Assembly (NCBI RefSeq): GCF_009617875.1
Contig: NZ_BLAV01000001.1
Location: forward strand, 1,922,001-1,986,000
DNA from: Prolixibacter sp. NT017
GTDB taxonomy: Bacteria > Bacteroidota > Bacteroidia > Bacteroidales > Prolixibacteraceae
Length of the DNA: 64,000 nt
Reading direction: 5' to 3'
Below, piece by piece: positions 28,843 to 36,778 of this stretch. The notes under the pieces were generated by a model. The model saw only the letters and a list, made by a program, of their open reading frames with translations. It was not told the DNA's origin and made no database searches. Made by a program: the position numbers and the translations under genes. The stretch's first letter is position 1; each line of letters begins with the position of its first letter.

Positions 28843-28850
28843 CAAAGTTA
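28843..28850 (-). promoter_or_regulatory. Possible -7 box for the TonB receptor
   Basis: On the minus strand this reads TAACTTTG (TAnnTTTG), 32 bases before the receptor ATG. No -33 box is seen. Confidence 0.35.
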
Positions 28851-28935
28851 GGCAATCATTTCTTTTATTACTTTCATTTTTGGATCTTAGTACCTGTTAC
28901 TGACTGAAACTAACACAAACTGATACGACTAGGTA

Positions 28936-30432
28936 ATGAAAACTAACCGAAGAAATTTTTTCCGCCTTGCGGGAATAACCAGTGCCGGCATCCTTTCCGG
29001 CGGAATGGCTTCCTGCCAACAAGAAACCCAAAACACAACTCCAATAAGTTCTCTTCCCGAAATTGAAGAGGCTGTCAACAAGAAACATACACAGCGATTT
29101 AATATGTCGGGGTATGCCGCTCCGAAGGTGGAGAAGGTGCGCGTCGGATTTATCGGTCTTGGCGATCGCGGTTCCGGCGCTGTTGTCAGAATGGCCCACA
29201 TTGATGGGGTTGAAATCAAAGCGCTGTGTGACAAACGACCTGCAGCAGTTGAAGCTTCCCAAAAGACACTGGATGAGATGGGACTTCCGGAAGCAGCGAC
29301 ATACACCGGCGATGAATCCGCTTGGAAGAAATTATGTGAGCGAGGTGATTTAGACTTGGTATACATCTGCACGCCGTGGAGTTGGCATACGCCGATGGCG
29401 GTCTATGCCATGGAAAACGGGAAACATGCAGCCACGGAGGTTCCTGCTGCGACGACTGTAGATGAAGCCTGGCAGTTGGTCGAAACTTCGGAGCGGACGA
29501 AAAAGCATTGCATGATGCTGGAAAATTGCTGTTATGACTTTTTCGAGTTGCTTACGCTGAATATGGCCCGGCAAGGTTATTTCGGTGACATTGTTCATGC
29601 GGAAGGAGCCTATTTGCATACTTTGCTTGGGATGAATTTTGCCAAGCCACAGGACAATAAGCAATCAGACGGCGCGTACACGGATATGTGGCGGTTAAAG
29701 GAAAACTTCCGTAACGGGAATCTGTACCCTACGCATGGCCTGGGACCTGTTTGTCAGGTAATGAATGTTAATCGTGGTGATAAGATGGAATACCTCACAG
29801 CCATGCAAACCAACGATTTTCAGATGGCAAAATTGGCTAATGAACTGGCCGAAGAAGATTCATTTTACCAGAAATTTGCAGGCAAAGAATACCGGGGAAA
29901 CCACAATATCACATCGATACGAACGGCTAAAGGAAGAACCATAACCGTAAAACACGATGTAACCTCTACCCGTCCTTACTCCCGTATTCATCAAATTACC
30001 GGAACCAAGGCAACCGCTCAGAAATGGCCGAATCCCCAGCGAATCTCTGTTGAACATCGCTGGGCTTCACCGGAGGAGTTAAAAAAGTTTGAAGATCAAT
30101 ATACTCCGGAAATTGTAAAAAGGGTTGGTGAAATGGCCAAAGAAGTTGGCGGACATGGCGGCATGGATTTCATCATGGACTGGCGCCTGATTGACTGTCT
30201 GCGCAATGGACTGCCGCTTGATCAGGATGTATATGATGCAGCATTGTGGAGTGTTATCGCTCCATTGAGCGAATGGTCGGTTGCCAATCAGTCCAACTCC
30301 ATCGAAGTTCCTGATTTTACCTGCGGTTCCTGGGAAAGCAATGATCCGGTTGATTTGTCTCTTGACAAAGGCGGCAATACCCGCGTCATCAATCCTGAAA
30401 AGGCTGATAAGACAAAGCAACTACATGTCTGA
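28936..30432 (+). CDS. Exported Gfo/Idh/MocA protein, GH109-like
   Basis: This is an NAD-binding oxidoreductase-fold protein resembling glycoside hydrolase family 109 (alpha-N-acetylgalactosaminidase). The N-terminus has a twin-arginine motif (RRNFFRL) and a lipobox-like GGMASC, so it is Tat-exported and probably lipid-anchored. The Rossmann motif is RVGFIGLGDRGSG. GH109-type segments follow: YICTPWSWHTPMAVYAMENG, HAATEVPAATTVDEAWQLV, MMLENCCYDFFELLTLNMAR, LYPTHGLGPVCQVMNVNRGD and GGHGGMDFIMDWRL. The length of 498 is close to characterised GH109 proteins. The GH109 assignment is from remembered motifs, and the sugar actually cleaved is not certain. It is monocistronic. Confidence 0.85.
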   Translation: MKTNRRNFFRLAGITSAGILSGGMASCQQETQNTTPISSLPEIEEAVNKKHTQRFNMSGYAAPKVEKVRVGFIGLGDRGSGAVVRMAHIDGVEIKALCDKRPAAVEASQKTLDEMGLPEAATYTGDESAWKKLCERGDLDLVYICTPWSWHTPMAVYAMENGKHAATEVPAATTVDEAWQLVETSERTKKHCMMLENCCYDFFELLTLNMARQGYFGDIVHAEGAYLHTLLGMNFAKPQDNKQSDGAYTDMWRLKENFRNGNLYPTHGLGPVCQVMNVNRGDKMEYLTAMQTNDFQMAKLANELAEEDSFYQKFAGKEYRGNHNITSIRTAKGRTITVKHDVTSTRPYSRIHQITGTKATAQKWPNPQRISVEHRWASPEELKKFEDQYTPEIVKRVGEMAKEVGGHGGMDFIMDWRLIDCLRNGLPLDQDVYDAALWSVIAPLSEWSVANQSNSIEVPDFTCGSWESNDPVDLSLDKGGNTRVINPEKADKTKQLHV

Positions 30433-30442
30433 CAGCAAAAAA

Positions 30443-30474
30443 AAAGGTCTGCTTCTTAACAGAAACAGGCCTTT
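30443..30474. terminator. Bidirectional terminator GH109-like/zinc peptidase
   Basis: AAAGGTCTG pairs with CAGGCCTTT (one wobble). A run of A precedes it, giving a long T-tail in the minus direction. Confidence 0.8.
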
Positions 30475-30507
30475 ACTTTTATAAAAGGACATAATCACAT
30501 TGTTGTC

Positions 30508-31182
30508 TTATCTTCGGGCTCCCATGAATATTAATATATAATAAACCAGAGTTGCCAGGGATGCTAAAGCTGCAATGACATAAGTATATGCAGCCCATTT
30601 TAAAGCATCAAAAGCTTTTCCCTGAGTCTGAACCGTTGTAATACCCGTTGTTTTCAACCAGGCCAAAGCGCGACTACTGGCATTAATTTCTACCGGAAGG
30701 GTAATGAAACTAAACAGCGTAGTTAGTCCAAACAGGATGATACCGATCAGCATGATGGCCGGGAAACGCTGAACGGTAAAAATACCGGCCAGCAAAATCC
30801 ACATCGTGTATTTTGAAGTAGCGCTCACAATCGGGACCAATTTCGAGCGTAAGCCCAACCACTCGTAAGCTCTGGCGTGCTGGACCGCGTGTCCACATTC
30901 GTGAGCTGCGATGGCTGCAGCTGCAATACTATGACCGTAATACACATCACGGCTCAGATTAATTGTTTTGTTGGCAGGATTATAATGGTCGCTTAGCTGC
31001 CCCGAAACGGTTCCAATCCTTACCCCTTGAATTCCATGATCCCGCAACATCTGCTCAGCCACGTCACGTCCGCTCATTCCGTTGGCTGTTGGAATCTTGC
31101 TGTATTCTTTGAAGCGGCTTTTCAGCTGGTAACTTACCAACCAGCTCAATAGAGCAAAACCGATGAAAATAATCCAAATCAT
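30508..31182 (-). CDS. Membrane zinc metallopeptidase (YugP-like)
   Basis: This is a predicted integral-membrane zinc protease of 224 residues. The N-terminus is a membrane helix (MIWIIFIGFALLSWLVSY). The zinc motif HExxH is HECGH in AAAAIAAHECGHAVQHA (about residues 88-104), followed by two or three more hydrophobic helices. The preceding segment SDHYNPANKTINLSRDVYYG is typical of the YugP/DUF2268-like neutral zinc peptidase family. The substrate is unknown. It faces convergently against the GH109-like gene and has its own leader upstream at 31183-31250. Confidence 0.88.
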   Translation of the reverse strand: MIWIIFIGFALLSWLVSYQLKSRFKEYSKIPTANGMSGRDVAEQMLRDHGIQGVRIGTVSGQLSDHYNPANKTINLSRDVYYGHSIAAAAIAAHECGHAVQHARAYEWLGLRSKLVPIVSATSKYTMWILLAGIFTVQRFPAIMLIGIILFGLTTLFSFITLPVEINASSRALAWLKTTGITTVQTQGKAFDALKWAAYTYVIAALASLATLVYYILIFMGARR

Positions 31183-31358
31183 ATCTTTTTGTTTTTAGTT
31201 TTTCATGTTTGTCATAACATCGTGAGATGAACAAATGCCCTGCCAAATTATAAATCCGGACCGTTTGGCAGCGTTCAAATTATCTTAAATTTTCTTAATA
31301 CTGTCACGTTTTCCCGGTAAGGTTCATCATATTTGTATCATCAAAATTCAAAAGACTC

Positions 31359-31892
31359 ATGAAACAACTGGCAACCATATTTGCTGTTTTTACATTATTA
31401 CTTTCCAACGCTTTCGCTGAAACTCCTTCGGGAGACGACATACAATTCCTAAAAGACGGAGTATCGTTCAGTCTTCCAGCCGACTGGAAAATTATTTCGG
31501 ATGAACCCGTGGGTAAAGACGGACACTATTTTTCGGCAGAGCATAACACAGAAGAAGCCACCGGAGTGATTACCGTCACCTGGCTAAATGCACGTATCGA
31601 ACCGGATGTGGTGATCGACTCGCACAAAAAGAACATGCGGGCCGCCGATATTTATCGGCAGCCGGGTATTGAATTTACTGCCATCGAGCCTGTCACTTTT
31701 GCCGGACGGAAAGCTTACCGGTCGAAATATGCCACGTTGGTTAACGGTGACAAAATGGAGGGTGAAATTATCTGTCTGAATTGCGAAGGAAAAACCATTA
31801 GCTTATTCATGCAGAGCGGACTGGATGACAAAAAGGCAACTGAAGCAGCATTTCTGCAGTTGGAACAGACTTTTGGTTGCCGCGAAGAATAA
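31359..31892 (+). CDS. Exported protein of unknown function, PsbP-like fold possible
   Basis: I do not recognise the family with certainty. The 177-residue protein has a clear signal peptide (MKQLATIFAVFTLLLSNAFA). The mature part begins IQFLKDGVSFSLPADWKIIS and alternates beta-strand-like segments (TGVITVTWLN, GRKAYRSKYATLV, MEGEIICLNCEGKTISLFMQ). This resembles PsbP/DUF1795-type small periplasmic domains that open with a 'fsf..P.gW.v' motif. There are three Cys residues, two close together (ICLNC). It stands alone, and the function is unknown. Confidence 0.7.
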   Translation: MKQLATIFAVFTLLLSNAFAETPSGDDIQFLKDGVSFSLPADWKIISDEPVGKDGHYFSAEHNTEEATGVITVTWLNARIEPDVVIDSHKKNMRAADIYRQPGIEFTAIEPVTFAGRKAYRSKYATLVNGDKMEGEIICLNCEGKTISLFMQSGLDDKKATEAAFLQLEQTFGCREE

Positions 31893-32027
31893 TTGTTGTT
31901 TTCGTAAAATCAACTTTCAGCTTTTTTTCTATTTTAGAAACGAACACCGACCTTTCGTTTACAACCCATAAGCCGACTGGATTCCAGACACAAAACCATT
32001 TTTTACATTTAAAAATGAGGAGGAGTT

Positions 32028-32249
32028 ATGGAAACAGTTTGGGACTACCATCCAACAGCTGCCGAAATTGAAGAGCTCTCGCTGATATCGCAGGAGGAAT
32101 ATATGCGGGTTAACCGCGAAACAGTCAACCTCGATCTTTTTCTGTTATTCAGCCATCGAAAAGAAAATGAAAAGGCAGCGGTTTATTTTAACCGGTTAAG
32201 CGAAGAAACCAAACAGCCCTTTATTACGCAAAGTGATTTCGATTGCTAA
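32028..32249 (+). CDS. Small hypothetical protein with a strong ribosome-binding site
   Basis: This is a 73-residue soluble protein that I do not recognise. It begins METVWDYHPTAAEIEELSLIS and has a central LDLFLLFSHRKENEKAAVYFNRL that looks helical. The start is well supported: GAGGAGGAG lies 5-8 bases before the ATG, an unusually strong Shine-Dalgarno for this genome. A strong terminator follows about 45 bases after the stop, so it is a complete gene. No Cys pair, signal peptide or membrane segment is present. Its function is unknown. Confidence 0.7.
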   Translation: METVWDYHPTAAEIEELSLISQEEYMRVNRETVNLDLFLLFSHRKENEKAAVYFNRLSEETKQPFITQSDFDC

Positions 32250-32292
32250 ATGCGGTTGTGACTGGAGAGCGTTTTGAGAGCAGCGGCCAAAG

Positions 32293-32336
32293 AAAAAGCC
32301 ATTTACAACGAGAATCGATGTAAGTGGCTTTTTTCA
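32293..32336 (+). terminator. Terminator of the small gene at 32028
   Basis: A 14-bp stem with one wobble (AAAAAGCCATTTACA against TGTAAGTGGCTTTTT) has an 11-base loop and a T-tail. It ends just before the convergent tRNA-Gly. Confidence 0.9.
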
Positions 32337-32338
32337 TG

Positions 32339-32411
32339 AGCGGCAAACGAGATTCGAACTCGCGACCCTCAGCTTGGGAAGCTGATGCTCTACCGACTGA
32401 GCTATTGCCGC
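32339..32411 (-). tRNA. tRNA-Gly (anticodon CCC)
   Basis: On the minus strand the 73 bases fold as a tRNA: acceptor GCGGCAA/TTGCCGC, D-arm AGCTCAGTCGGTAGAGC, anticodon stem TCAGC/GCTGA with loop TTCCCAA (anticodon CCC, reading GGG), and T-arm with GTTCGAATC. The CCA end is not encoded. Confidence 0.95.
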
Positions 32412-32727
32412 CATTAAAATGAACAGGGCAAATGTACTTTTTTTTCGTTTGTGTTTTTCCATGTTTTTCTAAAAATACTCCTTCCCTGCAACCATTTTTT
32501 CATTTCTATTTCATAAAAAGCAGTCTGTGCGGAACTTTCTTTCCTTGTTATACGAAAAAGTAATTATCATCATTTAACCATTCCTTTCAACTTCTCTGTT
32601 CATCAAATATTGATTATTGCTTTTTCAGGGAATTTCGAAACCCGCGATTTCCTGTTATACAATATGTTGTCAAACCGAATGAAAACTAGTACGTTCATAA
32701 AGAAACTATCCATTAAATAAGCAACTT
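32412..32727. other. Intergenic leader region before the transhydrogenase operon
   Basis: This AT-rich 316-base gap between tRNA-Gly and pntA shows no complete Bacteroidota promoter, no hairpin with a T-tail and no plausible small gene. The promoters for the divergent tRNA and pnt operon must lie here. Confidence 0.5.
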
Positions 32728-33861
32728 ATGATAATTGGATTACTGAAGGAGACCGGTTCAGAGAAACGGGTCGCCATGTTGCCCGAAGTTGTTTCAGGCC
32801 TGATAGAACGAAAAGTGGAAATTTTCGTCGAGGAAGGGGCCGGTGAAACAGCTTATCAAAATGATGAAAGTTATAAAAAGGCTGGTGCCCAGGTTGTATC
32901 ACGGAAAGAAGTTTTGGAAAAAGCGGAAGTCCTGATACAAATTCAACCTCCTGAGACCGATTTAGTTGAAAGTCTGAAAAAAGAGCAGCTCTGGATTAGC
33001 CAGTATAATCCGCTCTGGAATACCGATTTGGTAAAGGCTTTCATTTCGAAAGGAATCGTCAGCTTCAGTCTCGATTCGGTTCCCCGGATTACACGCGCCC
33101 AGGCCATGGATGTTCTGTCGTCGATGGCAACAGTTTCAGGTTACAAGGCTGTCCTGGAAGCCGCTTCACTCCTTCCCTCTTTTTTCCCGATGTTTATGAC
33201 AGCTGCCGGAACCATCCGTCCGGCCAATGTACTAATTCTTGGAGCCGGCGTGGCCGGACTGCAGGCTATCGCCATTTCCCGCAAGTTGGGAGCCCAGGTT
33301 CAGGTTTTCGATGTGCGTTCGGCCGTTAAAGAGGAAGTAATGAGCCTCGGCGCTAAATTCGTTGAAGTGGAAGGCGCCCGTGAGGATGCTGCAGCCGGCG
33401 GATACGCCGTTGAACAGACTGAAGATTTCAAGAAACGGCAGCAGGAAGCCATTAACGAGAAAGCCATAAAAGCCGACGTTGTTATTGGGACGGCGCAAAT
33501 TCCTGGTAAGAAGGCCCCTGTTTTAATTCCCAACGATGTCGTGGAAAAGATGAAGCCCGGGTCGGTCATCATCGATTTAGCTGCTTCCACTGGTGGAAAT
33601 TGTGAGCTTTCGAAGGACAACGAAATAGTCGAACATCATGGTGTGCGCATCGTGGGACAATCTAATTATCCTGCTCAAATGCCGACGGATGCCAGCAAAA
33701 TGTTTGGAAAGAATCTCTCCAATTTTCTCGCTCTCATGATTGATGAGGAAGGTCAGCTTCAGCTCGACTTTGAGGACGAGATTATTAAAGGAACCTGTAT
33801 AACTCGTGACGGTGAAGTTATCAATGAGCGGGTTAAGTCGATGTTGGACAGTAAAAAATGA
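32728..33861 (+). CDS. pntAA: NAD(P) transhydrogenase subunit alpha, NAD(H)-binding part
   Basis: This is domain I of proton-translocating transhydrogenase, which uses the proton gradient to reduce NADP+ with NADH. The 377 residues resemble alanine dehydrogenase/PntA: the N-terminus MIIGLLKETGSEKRVAMLPE, the LVKAF...SFSLDSVPRITRAQ region, the Rossmann motif LGAGVAGLQAIAISRKLGAQV, and LIPNDVVEKMKPGSVIIDLA. The membrane part of alpha is a separate short gene that overlaps this one by four bases (ATGA), the three-gene arrangement also known from Rhodospirillum. The role is NADPH supply in the cytoplasm. Confidence 0.96.
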   Translation: MIIGLLKETGSEKRVAMLPEVVSGLIERKVEIFVEEGAGETAYQNDESYKKAGAQVVSRKEVLEKAEVLIQIQPPETDLVESLKKEQLWISQYNPLWNTDLVKAFISKGIVSFSLDSVPRITRAQAMDVLSSMATVSGYKAVLEAASLLPSFFPMFMTAAGTIRPANVLILGAGVAGLQAIAISRKLGAQVQVFDVRSAVKEEVMSLGAKFVEVEGAREDAAAGGYAVEQTEDFKKRQQEAINEKAIKADVVIGTAQIPGKKAPVLIPNDVVEKMKPGSVIIDLAASTGGNCELSKDNEIVEHHGVRIVGQSNYPAQMPTDASKMFGKNLSNFLALMIDEEGQLQLDFEDEIIKGTCITRDGEVINERVKSMLDSKK

Positions 33862-34181
33862 ATAATATGGAACAAGTATTAGTTTATTTCTATACCTACA
33901 AAGAAGTCATCTTTGTCATCGCTCTATCTATTTTTCTTGGTATTGAAGTGATTTCGCATGTACCGTCGGTGTTGCATACGCCGCTCATGTCGGGTGCCAA
34001 TGCCATCAGCGGTGTTATCATCATCGGGGGAATTATCCTGGTCGGTCATGCCGATACGAGCCATATTTCCATCGAACTGGTACTCGGCATTTTTGCCATC
34101 ATTTTCGCCACACTCAATGTGGCCGGAGGTTTTGTGGTGACGGACAGAATGCTGGAAATGTTTAAGAAGAAAAAGAAATAA
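33858..34181 (+). CDS. pntAB: NAD(P) transhydrogenase subunit alpha, membrane part
   Basis: This 107-residue integral-membrane protein supplies the alpha-side helices of the proton channel (domain II). Hydrophobic segments are visible around VIFVIALSIFLGIEVI, ANAISGVIIIGGIILVG and VLGIFAIIFATLNVAGGFVVTDRML, the last being a strongly conserved ending for this family, followed by a Lys-rich tail. The start overlaps the pntAA stop (ATGA). An ATG nine bases further in (33867) is also possible. It works only in complex with the genes on each side. Confidence 0.94.
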   Translation: MNNMEQVLVYFYTYKEVIFVIALSIFLGIEVISHVPSVLHTPLMSGANAISGVIIIGGIILVGHADTSHISIELVLGIFAIIFATLNVAGGFVVTDRMLEMFKKKKK

Positions 34182-34190
34182 GCGATCGAT

Positions 34191-35630
34191 ATGGATAAGA
34201 TTATCGGAACACTAAACGGTACGCCCTTTACAATGGGCGAAACCCTGCTTCAGCTCAGCTATTTGCTGGCTGCTCTCTTGTTTGTTTATGGACTGAAACT
34301 GCTAAGTCATCCCGAAACGGCGCGTCGGGGAAACATTATTGCCGGAGCCGGTATGCTGCTGGCCATGATTTCAACCATGTTTCTGCATAAAAATGCAGAT
34401 GGACAAGGCATTGCCTTAACGAATATCTGGATCATTATCGTATCGATTGGCGTTGGAACTGTCCTGGGCTGGTACATAGCCCGGACCGTAAAAATGACCG
34501 CTATGCCACAACTGGTATCTTTCTTCAATGCCACCGGAGGTTTGGCTTCGGCATTAGTTGCTTTACTGGAATTTCCTCATGCCGACATCACCGATGTGCG
34601 GCTTGTTCTGGTCACCCTTTTGGGGCTTGTTATCGGTAGTATCGCCTTTAGCGGTTCGATGATTGCTTACGGAAAGCTGGACGGCAAAATCAAGGATATT
34701 AGGGCCGGTATCATGAAGTATGTCAACATTGCGCTGCTCATTTTTGTCGTAGCCATGTTTGTGTACATGCTCGTATCCGGAAAAAGTACCGAAGAACTCA
34801 GCTGGGAGCTTTACGTCCTCTTCGGCGTTTCGCTTCTTTATGGAGTCATGTTTGTGATGCCAATTGGAGGTGCCGACATGCCGGTCGTGATTTCGTTGCT
34901 GAACAGTTTTACCGGTATTGCAGCGGCCATGGCTGGTTTTATTTATAACAACCAGGCGATGATTCTGGGCGGCATTTTGGTTGGCTCGGCCGGAAGTATC
35001 CTGACTGTACTGATGTGTAACGCCATGAACCGTTCCCTGCTCAATGTGATTGTAGGAGCTTTTGGTGGAGGTCCTTCTTCCGCGCAAGCCGAAGGTGGAA
35101 CGATGAAGGAAATTACCTTAAGCGATGCTTCCATCCTGTTAAGCTATTCGCAGAATGTGGTTATTATTCCCGGCTACGGATTAGCCGTTGCCCAGGCACA
35201 ACATGTCTGTCACGAGCTTGACCAGTTGTTGTCGTCGAAAGGTGTCAACGTGCGGTATGCCATTCACCCTGTTGCCGGTCGCATGCCCGGACACATGAAT
35301 GTACTGTTGGCGGAAGCGGATGTTCCTTACAGCCAGTTGGTGGAAATGGACGACATCAATCCGGATATGCCCAGTACAGATGTAGCAGTTGTTATCGGTG
35401 CGAACGACACGGTCAATCCTGCAGCGTTAACTGATCCCGGTAGTCCCATTGCCGGAATGCCGATTATACATGCTCATGAGGCGAAGAATATTATTGTGAT
35501 GAAGCGCGGACGAGGGAAAGGTTATGCCGGAATTGAAAATCAGCTATTCTTTGGAGAGAAAACACGATTGCTCTTCGGTAATGCCAAAGATTCGTTACAG
35601 GCGCTGGTAAATGAGATTAAGAGTTTGTAA
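34191..35630 (+). CDS. pntB: NAD(P) transhydrogenase subunit beta
   Basis: Beta carries the remaining membrane helices (about 1-290) and the NADP(H)-binding domain III (about 300-479). The membrane part shows FFNATGGLASALVALLEF and MPVVISLLNSFTGIAAAMAG. Domain III shows VVIIPGYGLAVAQAQH, YAIHPVAGRMPGHMNVLLAE, VVIGANDTVNPAA and MKRGRGKGYAGIEN, all hallmark NADP-binding elements. The length of 479 is normal. It follows pntAB by nine bases and ends at a bidirectional terminator, so pntAA-pntAB-pntB is a complete operon. Confidence 0.97.
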   Translation: MDKIIGTLNGTPFTMGETLLQLSYLLAALLFVYGLKLLSHPETARRGNIIAGAGMLLAMISTMFLHKNADGQGIALTNIWIIIVSIGVGTVLGWYIARTVKMTAMPQLVSFFNATGGLASALVALLEFPHADITDVRLVLVTLLGLVIGSIAFSGSMIAYGKLDGKIKDIRAGIMKYVNIALLIFVVAMFVYMLVSGKSTEELSWELYVLFGVSLLYGVMFVMPIGGADMPVVISLLNSFTGIAAAMAGFIYNNQAMILGGILVGSAGSILTVLMCNAMNRSLLNVIVGAFGGGPSSAQAEGGTMKEITLSDASILLSYSQNVVIIPGYGLAVAQAQHVCHELDQLLSSKGVNVRYAIHPVAGRMPGHMNVLLAEADVPYSQLVEMDDINPDMPSTDVAVVIGANDTVNPAALTDPGSPIAGMPIIHAHEAKNIIVMKRGRGKGYAGIENQLFFGEKTRLLFGNAKDSLQALVNEIKSL

Positions 35631-35649
35631 TTAAAACGGTGATATGAAA

Positions 35650-35690
35650 ATTCCCCGGATTTGCTAAGGAGCTTATTCGGGGATTTTTTA
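35650..35690. terminator. Bidirectional terminator pntB / small minus-strand gene
   Basis: TCCCCG (35652-35657) pairs with CGGGGA (35678-35683), flanked by AAAA on one side and seven T residues on the other. Confidence 0.75.
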
Positions 35691-35918
35691 TTCGTCAAAC
35701 CACGGGTCCATAAAAAGATTGGTATTAGCGTAGATGTCCAGGTTTTGGTACCGAAGGATTTCTTTCAGTTGACTTCGTAATATCTTTCCTTCCGGGAATT
35801 GATGATGATTCTCTTCCCAATCATTTAATTCATTGAGCGCTTCGCCGTAGCGCTGTTCTCCAATCAACTGAGAAATTCTTTCATACTTCTCCCGGTTAGT
35901 TTCTTTCAGATTCATCAA
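35688..35918 (-). CDS. Small hypothetical protein coupled to a NifX-like gene
   Basis: This is a 76-residue soluble protein that I do not recognise. It is helical in appearance: ERISQLIGEQRYGEALNELN resembles a single TPR-like helix pair, followed by RSQLKEILRYQNLDIYANTN and the end FMDPWFDE. It starts with two ATGs (35918 and 35915). The start overlaps the end of the NifX-like gene by 23 bases, so translation is coupled and the two products probably act together. No signal peptide or Cys. Its function is unknown. Confidence 0.7.
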   Translation of the reverse strand: MMNLKETNREKYERISQLIGEQRYGEALNELNDWEENHHQFPEGKILRSQLKEILRYQNLDIYANTNLFMDPWFDE

Positions 35919-36381
35919 AAAACATTTTACGATGCACCGGCTTATCTTGCCGTACTGAAGACTTCAGGATTCCCTGATTAATCTGAAAAAGCTGAAAAGA
36001 GCCAACGTGTTTACGACGTTCTTCCGTCAACCAGTGAAGGTGTTTTTGCAGAATTTCCAACACTTCTTCAGGCGAATCGAGCGAAATAATGACGGGGATA
36101 AAATACTGATTGATCCTTTTCAGGTTACCACCAAACTTTTTGGAAACAAGAACATCAACCTCTTCATCCCGGAATAAGCTTGTCAACAACCGGGCTTTTT
36201 CCGGAGAACCGTGATCTGCACTATGCTGCAAGTCTTTGGCAGGATTCAATATTTCCCGGTGGAAATTTATTTTGCCTTCACGGTAGTCATACAAAAGGTA
36301 GATATCCGCATCGCCAAAATGTTGCGATTCAAAAATATGTTCGTTATTCACAGCTAAAGCAAAACGCAAGTTCGATTTCAT
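35896..36381 (-). CDS. NifX/NifB-associated cofactor-binding domain protein
   Basis: This is a 161-residue protein resembling the dinitrogenase iron-molybdenum cofactor-binding family (NifX/NafY/YjoB-like). Family-like features are the N-terminal FALAVNNEHIFESQHFGDADIYLLYD, a central ...ADHGSPEKARLLTSLFRDEEVDVLVSKKFGG, and NQYFIPVIISLDSPEEVLEIL. In non-diazotrophs such proteins are linked to metal-cluster handling, and no nif genes are present here. The Cys and His residues are few, so cluster binding is uncertain. It is co-transcribed and overlaps with the small gene that follows. Confidence 0.75.
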   Translation of the reverse strand: MKSNLRFALAVNNEHIFESQHFGDADIYLLYDYREGKINFHREILNPAKDLQHSADHGSPEKARLLTSLFRDEEVDVLVSKKFGGNLKRINQYFIPVIISLDSPEEVLEILQKHLHWLTEERRKHVGSFQLFQINQGILKSSVRQDKPVHRKMFFDESERN

Positions 36382-36593
36382 AAAGTCTGGTTTTTTGCGG
36401 TTGGAAGCTTTGTAATATCAGCTCAAATCCAATTCTGGTCTTTCTAAAGATAATAAAGTGTATGAACATATGTTCCTTTAAGAAGAAAACCTTCCCAACA
36501 TTTACATGCAGAAAACAGAAAGCCTGAAAAATAACCAAGGATAAGATTAAAGGATACCAGACCAGAGACAGAATGCGTAGAAGATGACAAACA

Positions 36594-36624
36594 AAAAAGT
36601 CTGCTGAATATTCAACAGACTTTT
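36594..36624 (-). terminator. Terminator after tRNA-Thr
   Basis: On the minus strand AAAAGTCTGTTGAA pairs with TTCAGCAGACTTTT (one wobble), followed by further T residues, 10 bases beyond the tRNA 3' end. Confidence 0.9.
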
Positions 36625-36634
36625 CTTTCACGAG

Positions 36635-36707
36635 AGCCACTCATGGGACTCGAACCCACGACCTCCGCTTTACGAAAGCGCTGCTCTACCAACTGAGCTA
36701 AAGTGGC
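36635..36707 (-). tRNA. tRNA-Thr (anticodon CGT)
   Basis: On the minus strand: acceptor GCCACTT/GAGTGGC, D-arm AGCTCAGTTGGTAGAGC, anticodon loop TTCGTAA (anticodon CGT, reading ACG), and T-arm GTGGG/CCCAT with TTCGAGT. CCA is not encoded. It lies 71 bases downstream of the threonine dehydrogenase gene on the same strand. Confidence 0.94.
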
Positions 36708-36778
36708 AATTTTCGGGTGGCAAATTTAATAAAATTGGAATTCACTCCAATACTCCCCTACCCGAAAATAGATGTTTT

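Noticed and set aside
28811..28935. Cobalamin riboswitch before the TonB receptor
   Set aside because: The leader is only about 125 bases and shows no B12-box-like conserved core.
36344..36640. Minus-strand ORF of 98 codons
   Set aside because: It overlaps the tRNA-Thr terminator and the start of the NifX-like gene, with a composition unlike a real protein.
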